Source: SXOA01 sp046153945 (GTDB lineage: Bacteria; Planctomycetota; Planctomycetia; Pirellulales; Pirellulaceae). Taken from it: a DNA stretch of 64,000 nucleotides. A program made the position numbers and the translations under genes. The notes below the pieces were generated by a model. That model ran no database searches. It was not told the origin of the DNA and saw only the letters and a program-made list of their open reading frames with translations. The DNA lies in NCBI GenBank assembly GCA_046153945.1, contig JBJXFF010000039.1, positions 11,678 through 75,677 of the forward strand. The letters are read 5' to 3'. Positions 48,398 to 56,796 of the stretch are shown here, piece by piece; positions within the stretch are counted from its first letter, which is position 1, and every line of letters begins with the position of its first letter.

Positions 48398-51067
48398 ATG
48401 TCCTTCCGCTCGCTGTCTCTCCTCGCCCTGCTTGTCGTCGCGCCCGCACTCGCTCAAGAGCTTCCCCTGAAGCTGGAAAAGGGTGACCATGTCGTCCTGG
48501 TCGGCAATACGCTGGCGGAGCGGATGCAGTATTTCGGCCACTGGGAGGCGCTCCTTTATAGCCGCTTTCCGCAGCACGAACTGGTGGTGCGGAACCTCGG
48601 GTGGTCGGCGGATGATATCGGCCTGCGGCCACGGAGCAAGGATTTCAAGGACCATAAACACACGCTGGCGGACCATAAGCCGAACGTGTTGCTGGCGTTT
48701 TTTGGGTTCAATGAGTCGTTCGCCGGACCGGCTGGGGTCGCGAAGTTCGAGAAGGACCTCGAAGGCTTTCTGAAAGCCCCGCAGAACATCGACAACTACA
48801 GCACCGTTCGGAGCAACTGGGATAAGACGACCGACACGACGGTAGAGCTCCCCCCGCTCCCGATGTTGCGGCAGATTGTCCTCGTCTCGCCGATTGTCCA
48901 CGAGAACCTCAAACGCCACGGCTTGCCCGACGGCAGCAAGAACAACGCCAACCTGAAGCTCTACACCGAGGCGATGGCTCGCGTCGCCGCGAAGAACAAA
49001 GTCCCCTTCATCGACCTCTACACGCCGACCATGCAAGCCATGGCGGAGTCCAAGCAGCCACTGACTATCAACGGTGTTCATCTCAACGAGCATGGCGACA
49101 AAGTCGTCGGTGAGGTTTTGGACCGGTCCCTCTTCGGTCCGCGGCCGACGGTCGAGAAAGGCCCGCAGGTCGATTTCGCCCGGCTCAAAGCGGAAGTCAA
49201 CGAAAAGAACCTCCAATTCTTCTACGACCACCGCTCCGTCAACGGCTTCTATATCTATGGCGGGCGGAAGGAGCCGTACGGCGTGGTCAATTTCCCCGCG
49301 GAGTTCGCCAAGCTGCGAAAGATGACCGCCGTCCGCGACCAGCGGATTTGGGAAGTTGCTCAAGGGAAAAAGATTCCGAGCGTCATCGACGACAGCAACA
49401 CCGGCGAGTTCACCAAGATCGAAACGAACTTCAAAGCGCCGGTCTTGCTCACCTCGCCGGAAGAGTCCCGCAAGAAGATGAAGCTGCAAGAAGGGTATGA
49501 AGTCAACCTCTTCGCTTCCGAAGAGGAATTCCCGGATCTGAAGAACCCCGTGCAATTCGTCTTCGACGCCAAGGGCCGGCTGTGGGTTACCACGATGCCG
49601 AGCTACCCTCAGTATCTCCCCGGTACGCCGGTCAACGACAAGATTCTCATCCTGGAAGACACCAACGGCGACGGCAAAGCCGATAAGCAGACCGTCTTTG
49701 CCGACAAGCTCCACGTCCCCACCGGCATCGAACTCGGCGACGGCGGCTGTTACGTCGCCCAGCAGCCGAATCTGGTGTTTCTCAAGGACACGAACGGCGA
49801 CGACGTTGCCGATGAGCGGACCATCGTTCTGCACGGCTTCGATTCGGCCGACTCGCATCACAGCATCAGCGCGTTCACCTGGGATCAGGGGGGAGCACTC
49901 TTCTTTGAGGAAGGGACGTTCCATCACAGCCAGGTGGAAACGCCCTACGGCCCGACCCGCTGCGTCAACGCCGGCGTCTTCCGCTTCGAGCCCAAGACGC
50001 ACCGCTTCAGCACGTTTGTCTCCTACCAGTTCGCCAATCCCTGGGGGCACATCGTCGACGGCTGGGGGCAGAATTTCATTGCCGATGCCAGCGGCGGAGA
50101 CAACTACTACGGCACCGCGTTCAGCGGCGACCTCGATTATCCCGACAAACATGCGAACATGAAAAAGTTCCTGGTCAAGCAGTGGCGGCCCACTGCCGGC
50201 TGTGAGCTGGTCAGCAGCCGCAACTTTCCGGCGGAGGCCCAGGGGAACTTCCTGCTCAACAACTGCATCGGCTTCCAGGGGGTGCTGCAATACAAGATGA
50301 AGGACGAAGGCTCCGGCTTCGCGGCTGACCCCCTTGAGCCGCTCCTCTCCTCCACCGACCCGAACTTCCGCCCGGTCGATATCGAATTCGCCCCGGACGG
50401 CTCGCTGTTCCTCTGCGACTGGTTCAACCCGCTGGTCGGCCACATGCAGCACAACCTCCGCGACCCCAACCGCGACCACACCCACGGCCGCATCTGGCGG
50501 GTCCACTACGCCAAGCAACCCCTCGTCACGCCGAGCAAAATCGCCGGCGAAACCGTCGCGTCTCTGCTCGAAACGCTGAAAACCATTCCCGAAGAGCGAA
50601 CCCGCTACCGCATCCGGACCGAACTCCGCGGCCGGCCGACGGAGGAAGTCATGGCCGAAGTGAAGAAATGGACCAGCAGCCTCGATCCGAAAAAGGTGGA
50701 CGATCAACATCAGTACCTCGAAGCCCTCTGGATCCACCAGCAGCACGACATGGTGAACGAACCCTTCCTCAAGCAGATGCTCCGCTCCCCCGAGCGCAAA
50801 GCCCGCGCCGCCGCCACCCGCGTCCTCTGCTACTGGCGCGACCGCGTCGCCAAGCCGCTGGAGCTGCTCAAGGCCCAAGTCAACGACGTAAATCCGCGCG
50901 TCCGTCTCGAAGCGATCCGCGCCCTCAGCTTCTTCGACAACCAGGAAGCCATCGACATCGCCACCGAGTCCCTCATCTACGACCAGGACGACTACCTGAA
51001 GTACACATTGCAAGAAACGATGAACACGCTCGAAAAGCGAGTCAAAAAGGCGAGCGGGGGGCGTTAG
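48398..51067 (+). CDS. Exported SGNH-like, beta-propeller and HEAT-repeat protein (PVC-type dehydrogenase-like)
   Basis: This 889-residue protein has a signal peptide (MSFRSLSLLALLVVAPALAQ). About 28-245 is an SGNH/GDSL-like domain, but its nucleophile block reads VLVGNTLAERM (Thr, not Ser) and its last block reads INGVHLNEHG (Asn in place of Asp). It is therefore probably not a standard hydrolase. About 365-700 is a propeller of the PVC membrane-bound dehydrogenase type (EGYEVNLFASEEEFPDLKNP, NDKILILEDTNGDGKADKQT, GDGGCYVAQQPNLVFLKDTN, YGTAFSGDLDYPDKHANMKK). The C-terminus has HEAT-like helices (EALWIHQQHDMVNEPFLKQM). No CxxCH heme motif is present. The next gene supplies one, so the pair probably forms one periplasmic redox or binding unit; its substrate is unknown. 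Confidence 0.8.
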   Translation: MSFRSLSLLALLVVAPALAQELPLKLEKGDHVVLVGNTLAERMQYFGHWEALLYSRFPQHELVVRNLGWSADDIGLRPRSKDFKDHKHTLADHKPNVLLAFFGFNESFAGPAGVAKFEKDLEGFLKAPQNIDNYSTVRSNWDKTTDTTVELPPLPMLRQIVLVSPIVHENLKRHGLPDGSKNNANLKLYTEAMARVAAKNKVPFIDLYTPTMQAMAESKQPLTINGVHLNEHGDKVVGEVLDRSLFGPRPTVEKGPQVDFARLKAEVNEKNLQFFYDHRSVNGFYIYGGRKEPYGVVNFPAEFAKLRKMTAVRDQRIWEVAQGKKIPSVIDDSNTGEFTKIETNFKAPVLLTSPEESRKKMKLQEGYEVNLFASEEEFPDLKNPVQFVFDAKGRLWVTTMPSYPQYLPGTPVNDKILILEDTNGDGKADKQTVFADKLHVPTGIELGDGGCYVAQQPNLVFLKDTNGDDVADERTIVLHGFDSADSHHSISAFTWDQGGALFFEEGTFHHSQVETPYGPTRCVNAGVFRFEPKTHRFSTFVSYQFANPWGHIVDGWGQNFIADASGGDNYYGTAFSGDLDYPDKHANMKKFLVKQWRPTAGCELVSSRNFPAEAQGNFLLNNCIGFQGVLQYKMKDEGSGFAADPLEPLLSSTDPNFRPVDIEFAPDGSLFLCDWFNPLVGHMQHNLRDPNRDHTHGRIWRVHYAKQPLVTPSKIAGETVASLLETLKTIPEERTRYRIRTELRGRPTEEVMAEVKKWTSSLDPKKVDDQHQYLEALWIHQQHDMVNEPFLKQMLRSPERKARAAATRVLCYWRDRVAKPLELLKAQVNDVNPRVRLEAIRALSFFDNQEAIDIATESLIYDQDDYLKYTLQETMNTLEKRVKKASGGR

Positions 51068-51268
51068 CCCCCTGATACTATCTACCACCTCTCGTCACCA
51101 TCAAACCTATTCTCCCACAGAGGCACGAAGGCACAGAGGAAGGCAAAAAAGAATCGGCAAAATCATGGCTGGCAAAATGATAAGAATCCCATGATTCTGC
51201 CATCCATAATTCTGCCATCTCCCGCCTTTCCTCTGTGCCTTAGTGCCTCTGTGCGAGCCTCTCTTCCC
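51068..51268. other. Intergenic repeat segment between the propeller and cytochrome genes
   Basis: It contains the inverted repeat at 51116-51253. A frame stays open through it and leads into the next gene, but the translation there (ILPSIILPSPAFPLCLSASV) is repeat-derived and not a real protein start. Confidence 0.6.
51116..51253. repeat. Nested inverted repeat (CACAGAGGCAC... / ...GTGCCTCTGTG)
   Basis: Arms of about 30 bp at 51116-51145 and 51224-51253 match with few mismatches. Inner imperfect repeats of the type GGCAAAATCATGGCTGGCAA and ATTCTGCCATCCATAATTCT make the centre palindromic as well. It resembles a miniature inverted-repeat element. Confidence 0.8.
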
Positions 51269-53080
51269 ATGTTCCGAATCGCATTCATTTCCACTTTTCT
51301 TATCGTTTTGTCGACGGCCACATTCGCCGAAGACCCCAGTCCCGCCGCCCCCCTCATGAAGCTCCTGCAAAGCGGCCGGCTGCCGGCGGAAAGGGTGGGG
51401 ACCGTCGTGGAGATGGTCTGTCAGAAGGGAAACGCCAAGGACTTGGCCTATGTCTTTGAGCAGTTGCAAAAGCCCGCCGCACTCAAGCCCGCGGTGCGGC
51501 TGAAGGTGGTGGAGCTGCTGATCGATGCGGCCGTGGTTCGCAAAGTAAAGCCCGAGGGGGACCTGGCGGCGCTAAAGTCGCTCCTCGCGGAAGGGGCCGA
51601 GCCTCGGCTCAAGGTGGCGGCGATCAAGTTGGCCTCGGTCTGGAAGGTGAAGGAGATCAACGCCGAACTGCTGGCCCTCGCCGCCAGCGATAAGACCGAT
51701 AAGTCGCTCCGCGCTGCCGCCATCGATGGTCTGGCCAACATTGGCGACGTCTCTTCCACCAAGGCACTGCTGCAACTCGCTACGAAGGACCCCGCCATCC
51801 CCGTTCGGATGCTGGCCGTCGCCGGCCTCGCCCGCCTCGATTTGGATGCTGCTGCCGAGCAGGCCGCTGCCGTACTTTCCGCGGCGACTGGCCAGGACGA
51901 CCCCGCTCCCCTCGTCGACGCCATCCTGAGCCGCAAGGGAGGGGCGGAAAAGCTGGCCGCTGCGCTGGAAAAAGCAAAACTCCCCAAGGAAGTCGCCAAG
52001 ATCACGCTCCGCTACATGTACTCCATCGGTCGGAGCGACGAGGGGCTCTCGAATCTCCTCAGCAAGGCAGCCGACATCGCCGTCGACGCTCCGCCGCCCA
52101 GCCAGCCCGAGGTGCTGAAAATCGCCGCCGAGGTCATGGCCAAGGGGGACGCGGCCCGCGGCGAGCAGGTCTTCCGCCGGGCGGATGTGAACTGCCTCAA
52201 GTGCCACGCCCTCGCCCGGGCCGGGGGGCAGGTCGGGCCGGAGCTCACGTCGCTCGGCTCCATCTCGCCGCCGGAGTACATCGTCAATTCCATTCTCAAC
52301 CCCAGCCTCAACATCAAGGAGCAGTACGTCACCAAGGTCATCCTGACGGCGGACGGGGAAGTCGTCACCGGCATCGTCATCGACCGCAACGACGAACGAG
52401 TGCGGCTCAAGGACGCCAGCGGCAAGGTGATCACGCTCGCCAGCGGCGACATCGAAAGCGAGAAGGACGGCCCGTCGCTGATGCCGCAGGGGCTGACGAA
52501 ATTCCTCACGGCTGGCGAATTCCTCGACCTCGCCCGCTTCATCACCGAGCTGGGCCGCCCCGGTCCCTACAACATCCGCACCGCCCCCACCCTCCAGCGC
52601 TGGCGGCTCCTCAAATCGCCCGCTCCGGAAATCAGCGGCGAAGTCCCCAACGTCGAGCACTTCCGCCAGCACGTCCTCGAACAGCCCGCCGACTCCTGGC
52701 TCCCCCTCTACGGCACCGCCCGCGGCCCCCTCCCGCTCGCGGATGTCCTAGCCAGCCTCAAATCGGCATCCCCGGACAAAGGGGCTGCTAACAACGTAAC
52801 AGCCGAGAAGCAGATCGCCATCCTGCAAGGAGAAATCGAAGTCGTCACCGCCGGCGACTTGCAAATCGAAATCCAGTCCCCCCTCCCCGTCCACCTCTGG
52901 GCAGGCGCCGAACCCTTCGAAAAACCCACCAAACTAACCCACCCCTTCACCCCCGGCCGCCACAAACTAACCCTCCGGCTGGAACTCCCCAGCGACCTGC
53001 CCGTGGACGCCAGTTTGAACGTGGAACTAAAACGCCCTGCTGACTCGGCGATTCAGTTTGATGTGGTGGGAGGGCAGTAG
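51269..53080 (+). CDS. Exported HEAT-repeat/c-type cytochrome protein (PVC heme-binding type)
   Basis: From ATG 51269 this 603-residue protein has a signal peptide (MFRIAFISTFLIVLSTATFA). Residues about 25-290 are HEAT-like helices (LRAAAIDGLANIGDVSSTKA, LLQLATKDPAIPVRMLAVAG). A c-type cytochrome domain follows at about 290-440: RGEQVFRRADVNCLKCHALA holds the CLKCH heme site, with VGPELTSLGSISPPEYIVNS and PSLNIKEQYVTKVILTADGE then VVTGIVIDRNDERVRLKDAS, the Pirellula/Verrucomicrobium-type heme-binding family. The distal Met may be in SLMPQGLTKFL. The last 150 residues form a further beta-rich domain. With the upstream propeller protein it matches the halves of larger fused PVC proteins. Confidence 0.85.
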   Translation: MFRIAFISTFLIVLSTATFAEDPSPAAPLMKLLQSGRLPAERVGTVVEMVCQKGNAKDLAYVFEQLQKPAALKPAVRLKVVELLIDAAVVRKVKPEGDLAALKSLLAEGAEPRLKVAAIKLASVWKVKEINAELLALAASDKTDKSLRAAAIDGLANIGDVSSTKALLQLATKDPAIPVRMLAVAGLARLDLDAAAEQAAAVLSAATGQDDPAPLVDAILSRKGGAEKLAAALEKAKLPKEVAKITLRYMYSIGRSDEGLSNLLSKAADIAVDAPPPSQPEVLKIAAEVMAKGDAARGEQVFRRADVNCLKCHALARAGGQVGPELTSLGSISPPEYIVNSILNPSLNIKEQYVTKVILTADGEVVTGIVIDRNDERVRLKDASGKVITLASGDIESEKDGPSLMPQGLTKFLTAGEFLDLARFITELGRPGPYNIRTAPTLQRWRLLKSPAPEISGEVPNVEHFRQHVLEQPADSWLPLYGTARGPLPLADVLASLKSASPDKGAANNVTAEKQIAILQGEIEVVTAGDLQIEIQSPLPVHLWAGAEPFEKPTKLTHPFTPGRHKLTLRLELPSDLPVDASLNVELKRPADSAIQFDVVGGQ

Positions 53081-53120
53081 CCAAAGGCCTACGGGAGGAT
53101 GAAGCCTCATTTCCACTCCG

Positions 53121-53711
53121 TCATTCCTTAGAATTCGCCATTTTTGTTGTTGCGTACGCCAATCGTCTTTGTTCAACCTCGGAAAGCTCGGTTGCTATCC
53201 TGTTATAAAGTTCAATCACTGCGTCATACCTGCGATCACGCCACGCATCTTCCACTTGCGATCGTACCAAGCGAGAAGTCTCTTCCAACATGTTTTTCTC
53301 TCTTTGTACATTTCTGCGTTCTATCATTGCCTTAAATGCCCCTTCATCCCCCCTTAATATTCCTTCGCCGCAGTCCCGCAGCAGACGTGATAGCTGCACG
53401 ACTCGGCCAGAAAACGGTTGGTCATCGTTCTGTTGCCATTTCCAATCACGACAACAGTTCAAATTGGCCACATCGACCCAGTCAAAAGCTGGCGTGTTCA
53501 TTGCCCCAGCGGTATCCATTCGACGAATTATGAAATGCGGCTCAAAATCTGGCGGCGCTTTTAGGATTCGAACGTAGATGTGATCATTGCAATACTCTAC
53601 GCAAGAGCTGTCTGCTATGGATTCTTGCCTCGATATCCGATACCCGTATTCCGTGACCAAAAAGTCAAAATGCAGCCTTACGTGTCTCTCAAATGATACT
53701 TGATCTTTCAT
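53121..53711 (-). CDS. Hypothetical protein in low-GC segment
   Basis: I do not recognise this gene. From ATG 53711 it has 196 residues; GTG 53780 would add 23 residues of poor quality. The N-terminal half is beta-rich with aromatic residues (FERHVRLHFDFLVTEYGYRI, VEYCNDHIYVRILKAPPDFE, PHFIIRRMDTA). The C-terminal half is helical and charged (ERRNVQREKNMLEETSRLVR, DAWRDRRYDAVIELYNRI). No signal peptide or membrane span is seen. Local GC drops to about 40% in some lines, unlike the flanking genes, so transfer is likely. The N-terminal part loosely recalls small immunity-type proteins, but that is a weak impression. No adjacent toxin gene was found. Confidence 0.5.
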   Translation of the reverse strand: MKDQVSFERHVRLHFDFLVTEYGYRISRQESIADSSCVEYCNDHIYVRILKAPPDFEPHFIIRRMDTAGAMNTPAFDWVDVANLNCCRDWKWQQNDDQPFSGRVVQLSRLLRDCGEGILRGDEGAFKAMIERRNVQREKNMLEETSRLVRSQVEDAWRDRRYDAVIELYNRIATELSEVEQRRLAYATTKMANSKE

Positions 53712-53799
53712 GATTTCTTGGCTGCTGTCGTTACGGGTGGGTCCCGAAGAAGGAGATTGCTTCGGGGATATTTTTGTCACTTTGGTAAAGAGTACGCCT

Positions 53800-54669
53800 T
53801 CAGGAGCCGCTTTTCATTAACGCGGCCAATCGCAGGATCTCGGCTCGCATCTCGTTCGCGGGGAGATGTACTTTCTGGCCGTGGCCGGGCAAGACCCATT
53901 CGAAGCGGTGGTCCGCCAGCCGCCGCATCGACTCGGCCTGCTGGGGCCAGGAATACCAGCAGTAAGCCTCGGAGGCCGAAAGGCGTTGCTCGTCTCGGTC
54001 CCAGTCCAGATGGTCGCCGGTGAAGAGAAAGCGATCCTGAAAGAGCAGGACGCAGTGCCCCAGGGTGTGGCCGGATGTGAGTATGGTGAGAAAGCCCGGA
54101 GCTAATTCCCAAGGTCCTTCGCCGCTGAGGACATCCTCCGCAGCGGGCTGCGACGACAACTCATCACGATGGATGATGCGGCGGCTCTGGAAGTGCTCGG
54201 CGAAACGGTCCGCATCGGCCACGTCGTCCCGGTGCGTCAGGAAGATGTGACTGACACCACCCAGAGATTCCAACTGGCGGATGAGCGGAGCAGTGAACTT
54301 CGGGGAATCGATGAGCCAGTTCCCCGCGGCATGGCGGATGAAGTAGCTGTTGCCCCCATAGGATTTTGGCGAGTTGTAACCGCAGTAGTAAACCGGATCT
54401 TCAACCACGAGCGGGAAGTCCGACATCACTTCCTTGGTGTCATCATCACCGAGGCATCCAATGGAGCCGGTGGGGCAGGCGAGCAGCGCTTGCAATGCTC
54501 GTCGCCGGTCCGGGGGTGACAGCGGCTGGGACTTTACAAACGAAGTTACCGCGGCTTCACCGAATGTCGCCGGGGCAATCTGCCGGCAAGCATCGCAGTC
54601 GATGCAGGTCGAATCCACGAAGAAGTCGCCAGCGATGTTTTCCGCGACCCGTTTTGCCGGATTTGCCAT
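53800..54669 (-). CDS. Ferredoxin/metallo-beta-lactamase-fold fusion hydrolase
   Basis: This 289-residue cytoplasmic protein begins with a ferredoxin-like part (about 1-75): CIDCDACRQIAPATFG gives C-x2-C-x2-C and LLACPTGSIGCLG gives the fourth Cys, so one [4Fe-4S] cluster is likely. The remainder is a metallo-beta-lactamase fold: IFLTHRDDVADADRFA, TSGHTLGHCVLL, FLFTGDHLDWD and VLPGHGQKVH supply the metal His and Asp residues. The first block reads THRDD, where THxHxDH is usual, so the metal site may be changed. ATG 54669 has GGAAGG nine bases upstream. A redox-linked thiolester or sulfur hydrolase is possible, but the substrate is unknown. Neighbouring genes give no clue. Confidence 0.8.
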   Translation of the reverse strand: MANPAKRVAENIAGDFFVDSTCIDCDACRQIAPATFGEAAVTSFVKSQPLSPPDRRRALQALLACPTGSIGCLGDDDTKEVMSDFPLVVEDPVYYCGYNSPKSYGGNSYFIRHAAGNWLIDSPKFTAPLIRQLESLGGVSHIFLTHRDDVADADRFAEHFQSRRIIHRDELSSQPAAEDVLSGEGPWELAPGFLTILTSGHTLGHCVLLFQDRFLFTGDHLDWDRDEQRLSASEAYCWYSWPQQAESMRRLADHRFEWVLPGHGQKVHLPANEMRAEILRLAALMKSGS

Positions 54670-54792
54670 AACCAAGCCTTCCTAGTGGCATTTTACCGAA
54701 ACCATTGCCGAACTTCAAAAAGGCATTGCCGTTTCTGCTCCCCAGCGATGCGAGGCGCCAACGAGACAACCGCTGTCACTCGTCAGCCATGG

Positions 54793-54821
54793 TTTCCTTC
54801 GCTCGCGCGTCAGGCTGGTGT
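54793..54821 (+). repeat. 29-bp dispersed repeat, copy 2
   Basis: Starts TTTCCTTCGCTCGCGCG and ends GGCTGGTGT. It matches 63518-63546 at all but three positions and 32353-32381 less closely. It lies between the ferredoxin/lactamase gene and the ABC permease. Confidence 0.75.
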
Positions 54822-54926
54822 GGGAAGCAGATGAGCAGGATACTCGATCCACCTGCGAAAGTCGCGAAATTCCAGCGTTCCATTCGTCGTCTGGGTGGGA
54901 AGTAGAGCACCGCCACTCTGCAGGGG

Positions 54927-56069
54927 CTACCCAAATCGAAGCGCCGGAACGATCTCCGCCCGAGAGGCTTGGAATGCGGGAATGACGCCGGCTAACAGGC
55001 CCACAACCATCGCCACGATTAAGCCTGTCAAACCGAGCGAAATCGAAGGCAAGAAGGTGATCAGAATCCCCTCTGTCCCGAGGGCAAAATTGCTGGTGCT
55101 TAAAATGATCAAGGCAGACCCAATGCCGATAGCACCCCCGGCGATGCTAACCAAAAGGCTCTCGGTGATCACAAAGGCAAAAATGTGCCAGCCAGTGAAG
55201 CCCATGGTTTGCAGAACAGCATGTTCCTTGATTCGGTCCTGGACACCCATAACGGTCGTCGTAGCCACCAAACCAAGCACGAGACCGACGCAGGCGAAAC
55301 CCAAGTACTGTGTGAATCCGACCAACTCGACCAGGTCCCCAACGGCACTGGCTTGAAATACGCCTTTGGTGCGTGTGTTGGTGGCAATGGGACCCGACCG
55401 GAAAAGGTCGTCGATTGCCTGGCTGGTCGCTCGCGGGTCCGCACTATCATTGAGTTGCACTTCGAGCTGCGTAACGGTCCCCACCGAATTCAAGCCTTTG
55501 GTGCGCTGCAAGAAATCGAGGTGGGTGAAGATCATGTTCTCCGTGGATTGATCGGGCGAGCGAAAGATGCCAGTGACAGTCACCGTGAGCATCCCGATGG
55601 AGAATTTTTGTCCGACTGCCAGTCGCCGTCGATTGGCAACGGACTGGCCGACGACGGCTGCATCGTGCTGCCGCTCGAACGTGGCCCAGTCTCCCGCAAC
55701 GAGCTCCAGGGAGCGCACTTGCCGCAGCTTATCGGGTGGCAACCCGTTGAACACGACCACGTCCAAGCTGGCCCGGCAGTTATTCATGTAGACCTTGATC
55801 GGCACGGCGCTTTTCACGCCGGGGAGGCGCTCGACGCGGCGGGCATAGTCTTCCGGCAGCTTGCTGGTGCTGGGGCAAAAGCGGTTGGCTTGGAAAGCAA
55901 TCAGGGTGCGGTCGTGCTGACGGTCGCTAAGCAAGCGCACCAGCCCCTCTTGGACCGCGGTGACAAACGAGAACACGAGGAGCGCCACTGCCGTGCCGCT
56001 GACGGTAAGCAGGGTGCGAGTGCGATGCCGCCAGAGGGTTTTCAGGACATACGGCAGAAAACGGATCAT
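54927..56069 (-). CDS. ABC transporter permease (MacB/FtsX family), second of two
   Basis: This 380-residue protein has the MacB/FtsX topology: one N-terminal span (LTVSGTAVALLVFSFVTAVQ), a periplasmic domain of about 220 residues, and three C-terminal spans (YLGFACVGLVLGLVATTTVM, GWHIFAFVITESLLVSIAGG, LGLTGLIVAMVVGLLAGVIP). VQDRIKEHAVLQTMGFTGWH is the coupling motif that contacts the ATPase. It is the last gene of a five-gene minus-strand operon, starting about 10 bases after the ATPase stop. The operon holds a second, different permease, so the complex may be a heterodimer. Export of a lipid-like or toxic compound is typical of the family; the cargo here is unknown. Confidence 0.88.
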   Translation of the reverse strand: MIRFLPYVLKTLWRHRTRTLLTVSGTAVALLVFSFVTAVQEGLVRLLSDRQHDRTLIAFQANRFCPSTSKLPEDYARRVERLPGVKSAVPIKVYMNNCRASLDVVVFNGLPPDKLRQVRSLELVAGDWATFERQHDAAVVGQSVANRRRLAVGQKFSIGMLTVTVTGIFRSPDQSTENMIFTHLDFLQRTKGLNSVGTVTQLEVQLNDSADPRATSQAIDDLFRSGPIATNTRTKGVFQASAVGDLVELVGFTQYLGFACVGLVLGLVATTTVMGVQDRIKEHAVLQTMGFTGWHIFAFVITESLLVSIAGGAIGIGSALIILSTSNFALGTEGILITFLPSISLGLTGLIVAMVVGLLAGVIPAFQASRAEIVPALRFG

Positions 56070-56078
56070 GGTCAGGCC

Positions 56079-56783
56079 TTAGGAAGCGATTGCGATGGAA
56101 CTGGCTGAGGAGCTTTCCAGAAGCCTGCCGTGATCCAATCGGAACAGTCGGGAAGCGATGGCGGCAGCATCCGGATCATGCGTGACCATCAACAGGGTCA
56201 TCCCGAGCTCGCGATTCAAGCGCTGCAGCAGGACGAGAATCTGCTCGGACGTTTCCGCATCCAAATCGCCCGTAGGTTCGTCGGCGACCACGAGCGTCGG
56301 GCTAGCCACAATCGCCCGCGCGATGCCGACTCGTTGCTCTTGCCCACCGGAAAGCTGACGGGGGTAATGTTCCGCGCGATCCGTCAATCCCACTGCTTCC
56401 AGCGCGACTGTCACGCGCCGCTGCCGCTCGCTTCGGGAAAGCGGCAGCAGCAGCAGCGGCATCTCAATATTCTCATAGGCGGTGAGCACGGGAATCAGAT
56501 TGTGCGTTTGAAAGATGTAGCCGACGTTTTGGGCGCGCCAGCGGGCAAGGCGAGTACGCGACAACTGGGAAATATCGACGCCATCCACCACGATGCTTCC
56601 GGAAGTTGGCCGATCAATGCCGGCGATCAGATTGAGGAGCGTGCTTTTGCCCGAACCGCTCGCCCCCATCAGGGAAACAAAGTCGCCCCGTTCGACAACG
56701 AGCGATGCGCTTTCCAGAGGCGTGATGGTCTGGTCCCCTTTCACAAAGCGTTTCGTTACGGATTCCACATGCAGGAGAGCCAT
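56079..56783 (-). CDS. ABC transporter ATPase (MacB/LolD type)
   Basis: The 234-residue protein carries all ATPase motifs: Walker A GASGSGKST, Q-loop IFQTHNLIPVLTAYENI, signature LSGGQEQRVGIARAI (the second Q of the common LSGGQQQR is E), Walker B LVVADEPTGDLD and switch VTHDPDAA (His kept). ATG 56783 has GAGG six bases upstream; earlier in-frame codons overlap the adaptor gene. It powers the adjacent permeases. It lies between the adaptor gene and the second permease with gaps of 10-13 bases, so all are co-transcribed. LolD, FtsE and MacB belong to this ATPase group; the adaptor gene next to it favours a MacB-type export function. Confidence 0.93.
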   Translation of the reverse strand: MALLHVESVTKRFVKGDQTITPLESASLVVERGDFVSLMGASGSGKSTLLNLIAGIDRPTSGSIVVDGVDISQLSRTRLARWRAQNVGYIFQTHNLIPVLTAYENIEMPLLLLPLSRSERQRRVTVALEAVGLTDRAEHYPRQLSGGQEQRVGIARAIVASPTLVVADEPTGDLDAETSEQILVLLQRLNRELGMTLLMVTHDPDAAAIASRLFRLDHGRLLESSSASSIAIAS

Positions 56784-56796
56784 TGCTTCGCCTCTT

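Noticed and set aside
48371..51088. Minus-strand open frame of 905 codons
   Set aside because: It is exactly antisense to the SGNH/propeller gene, which has a signal peptide and family motifs. The antisense product shows no domain.
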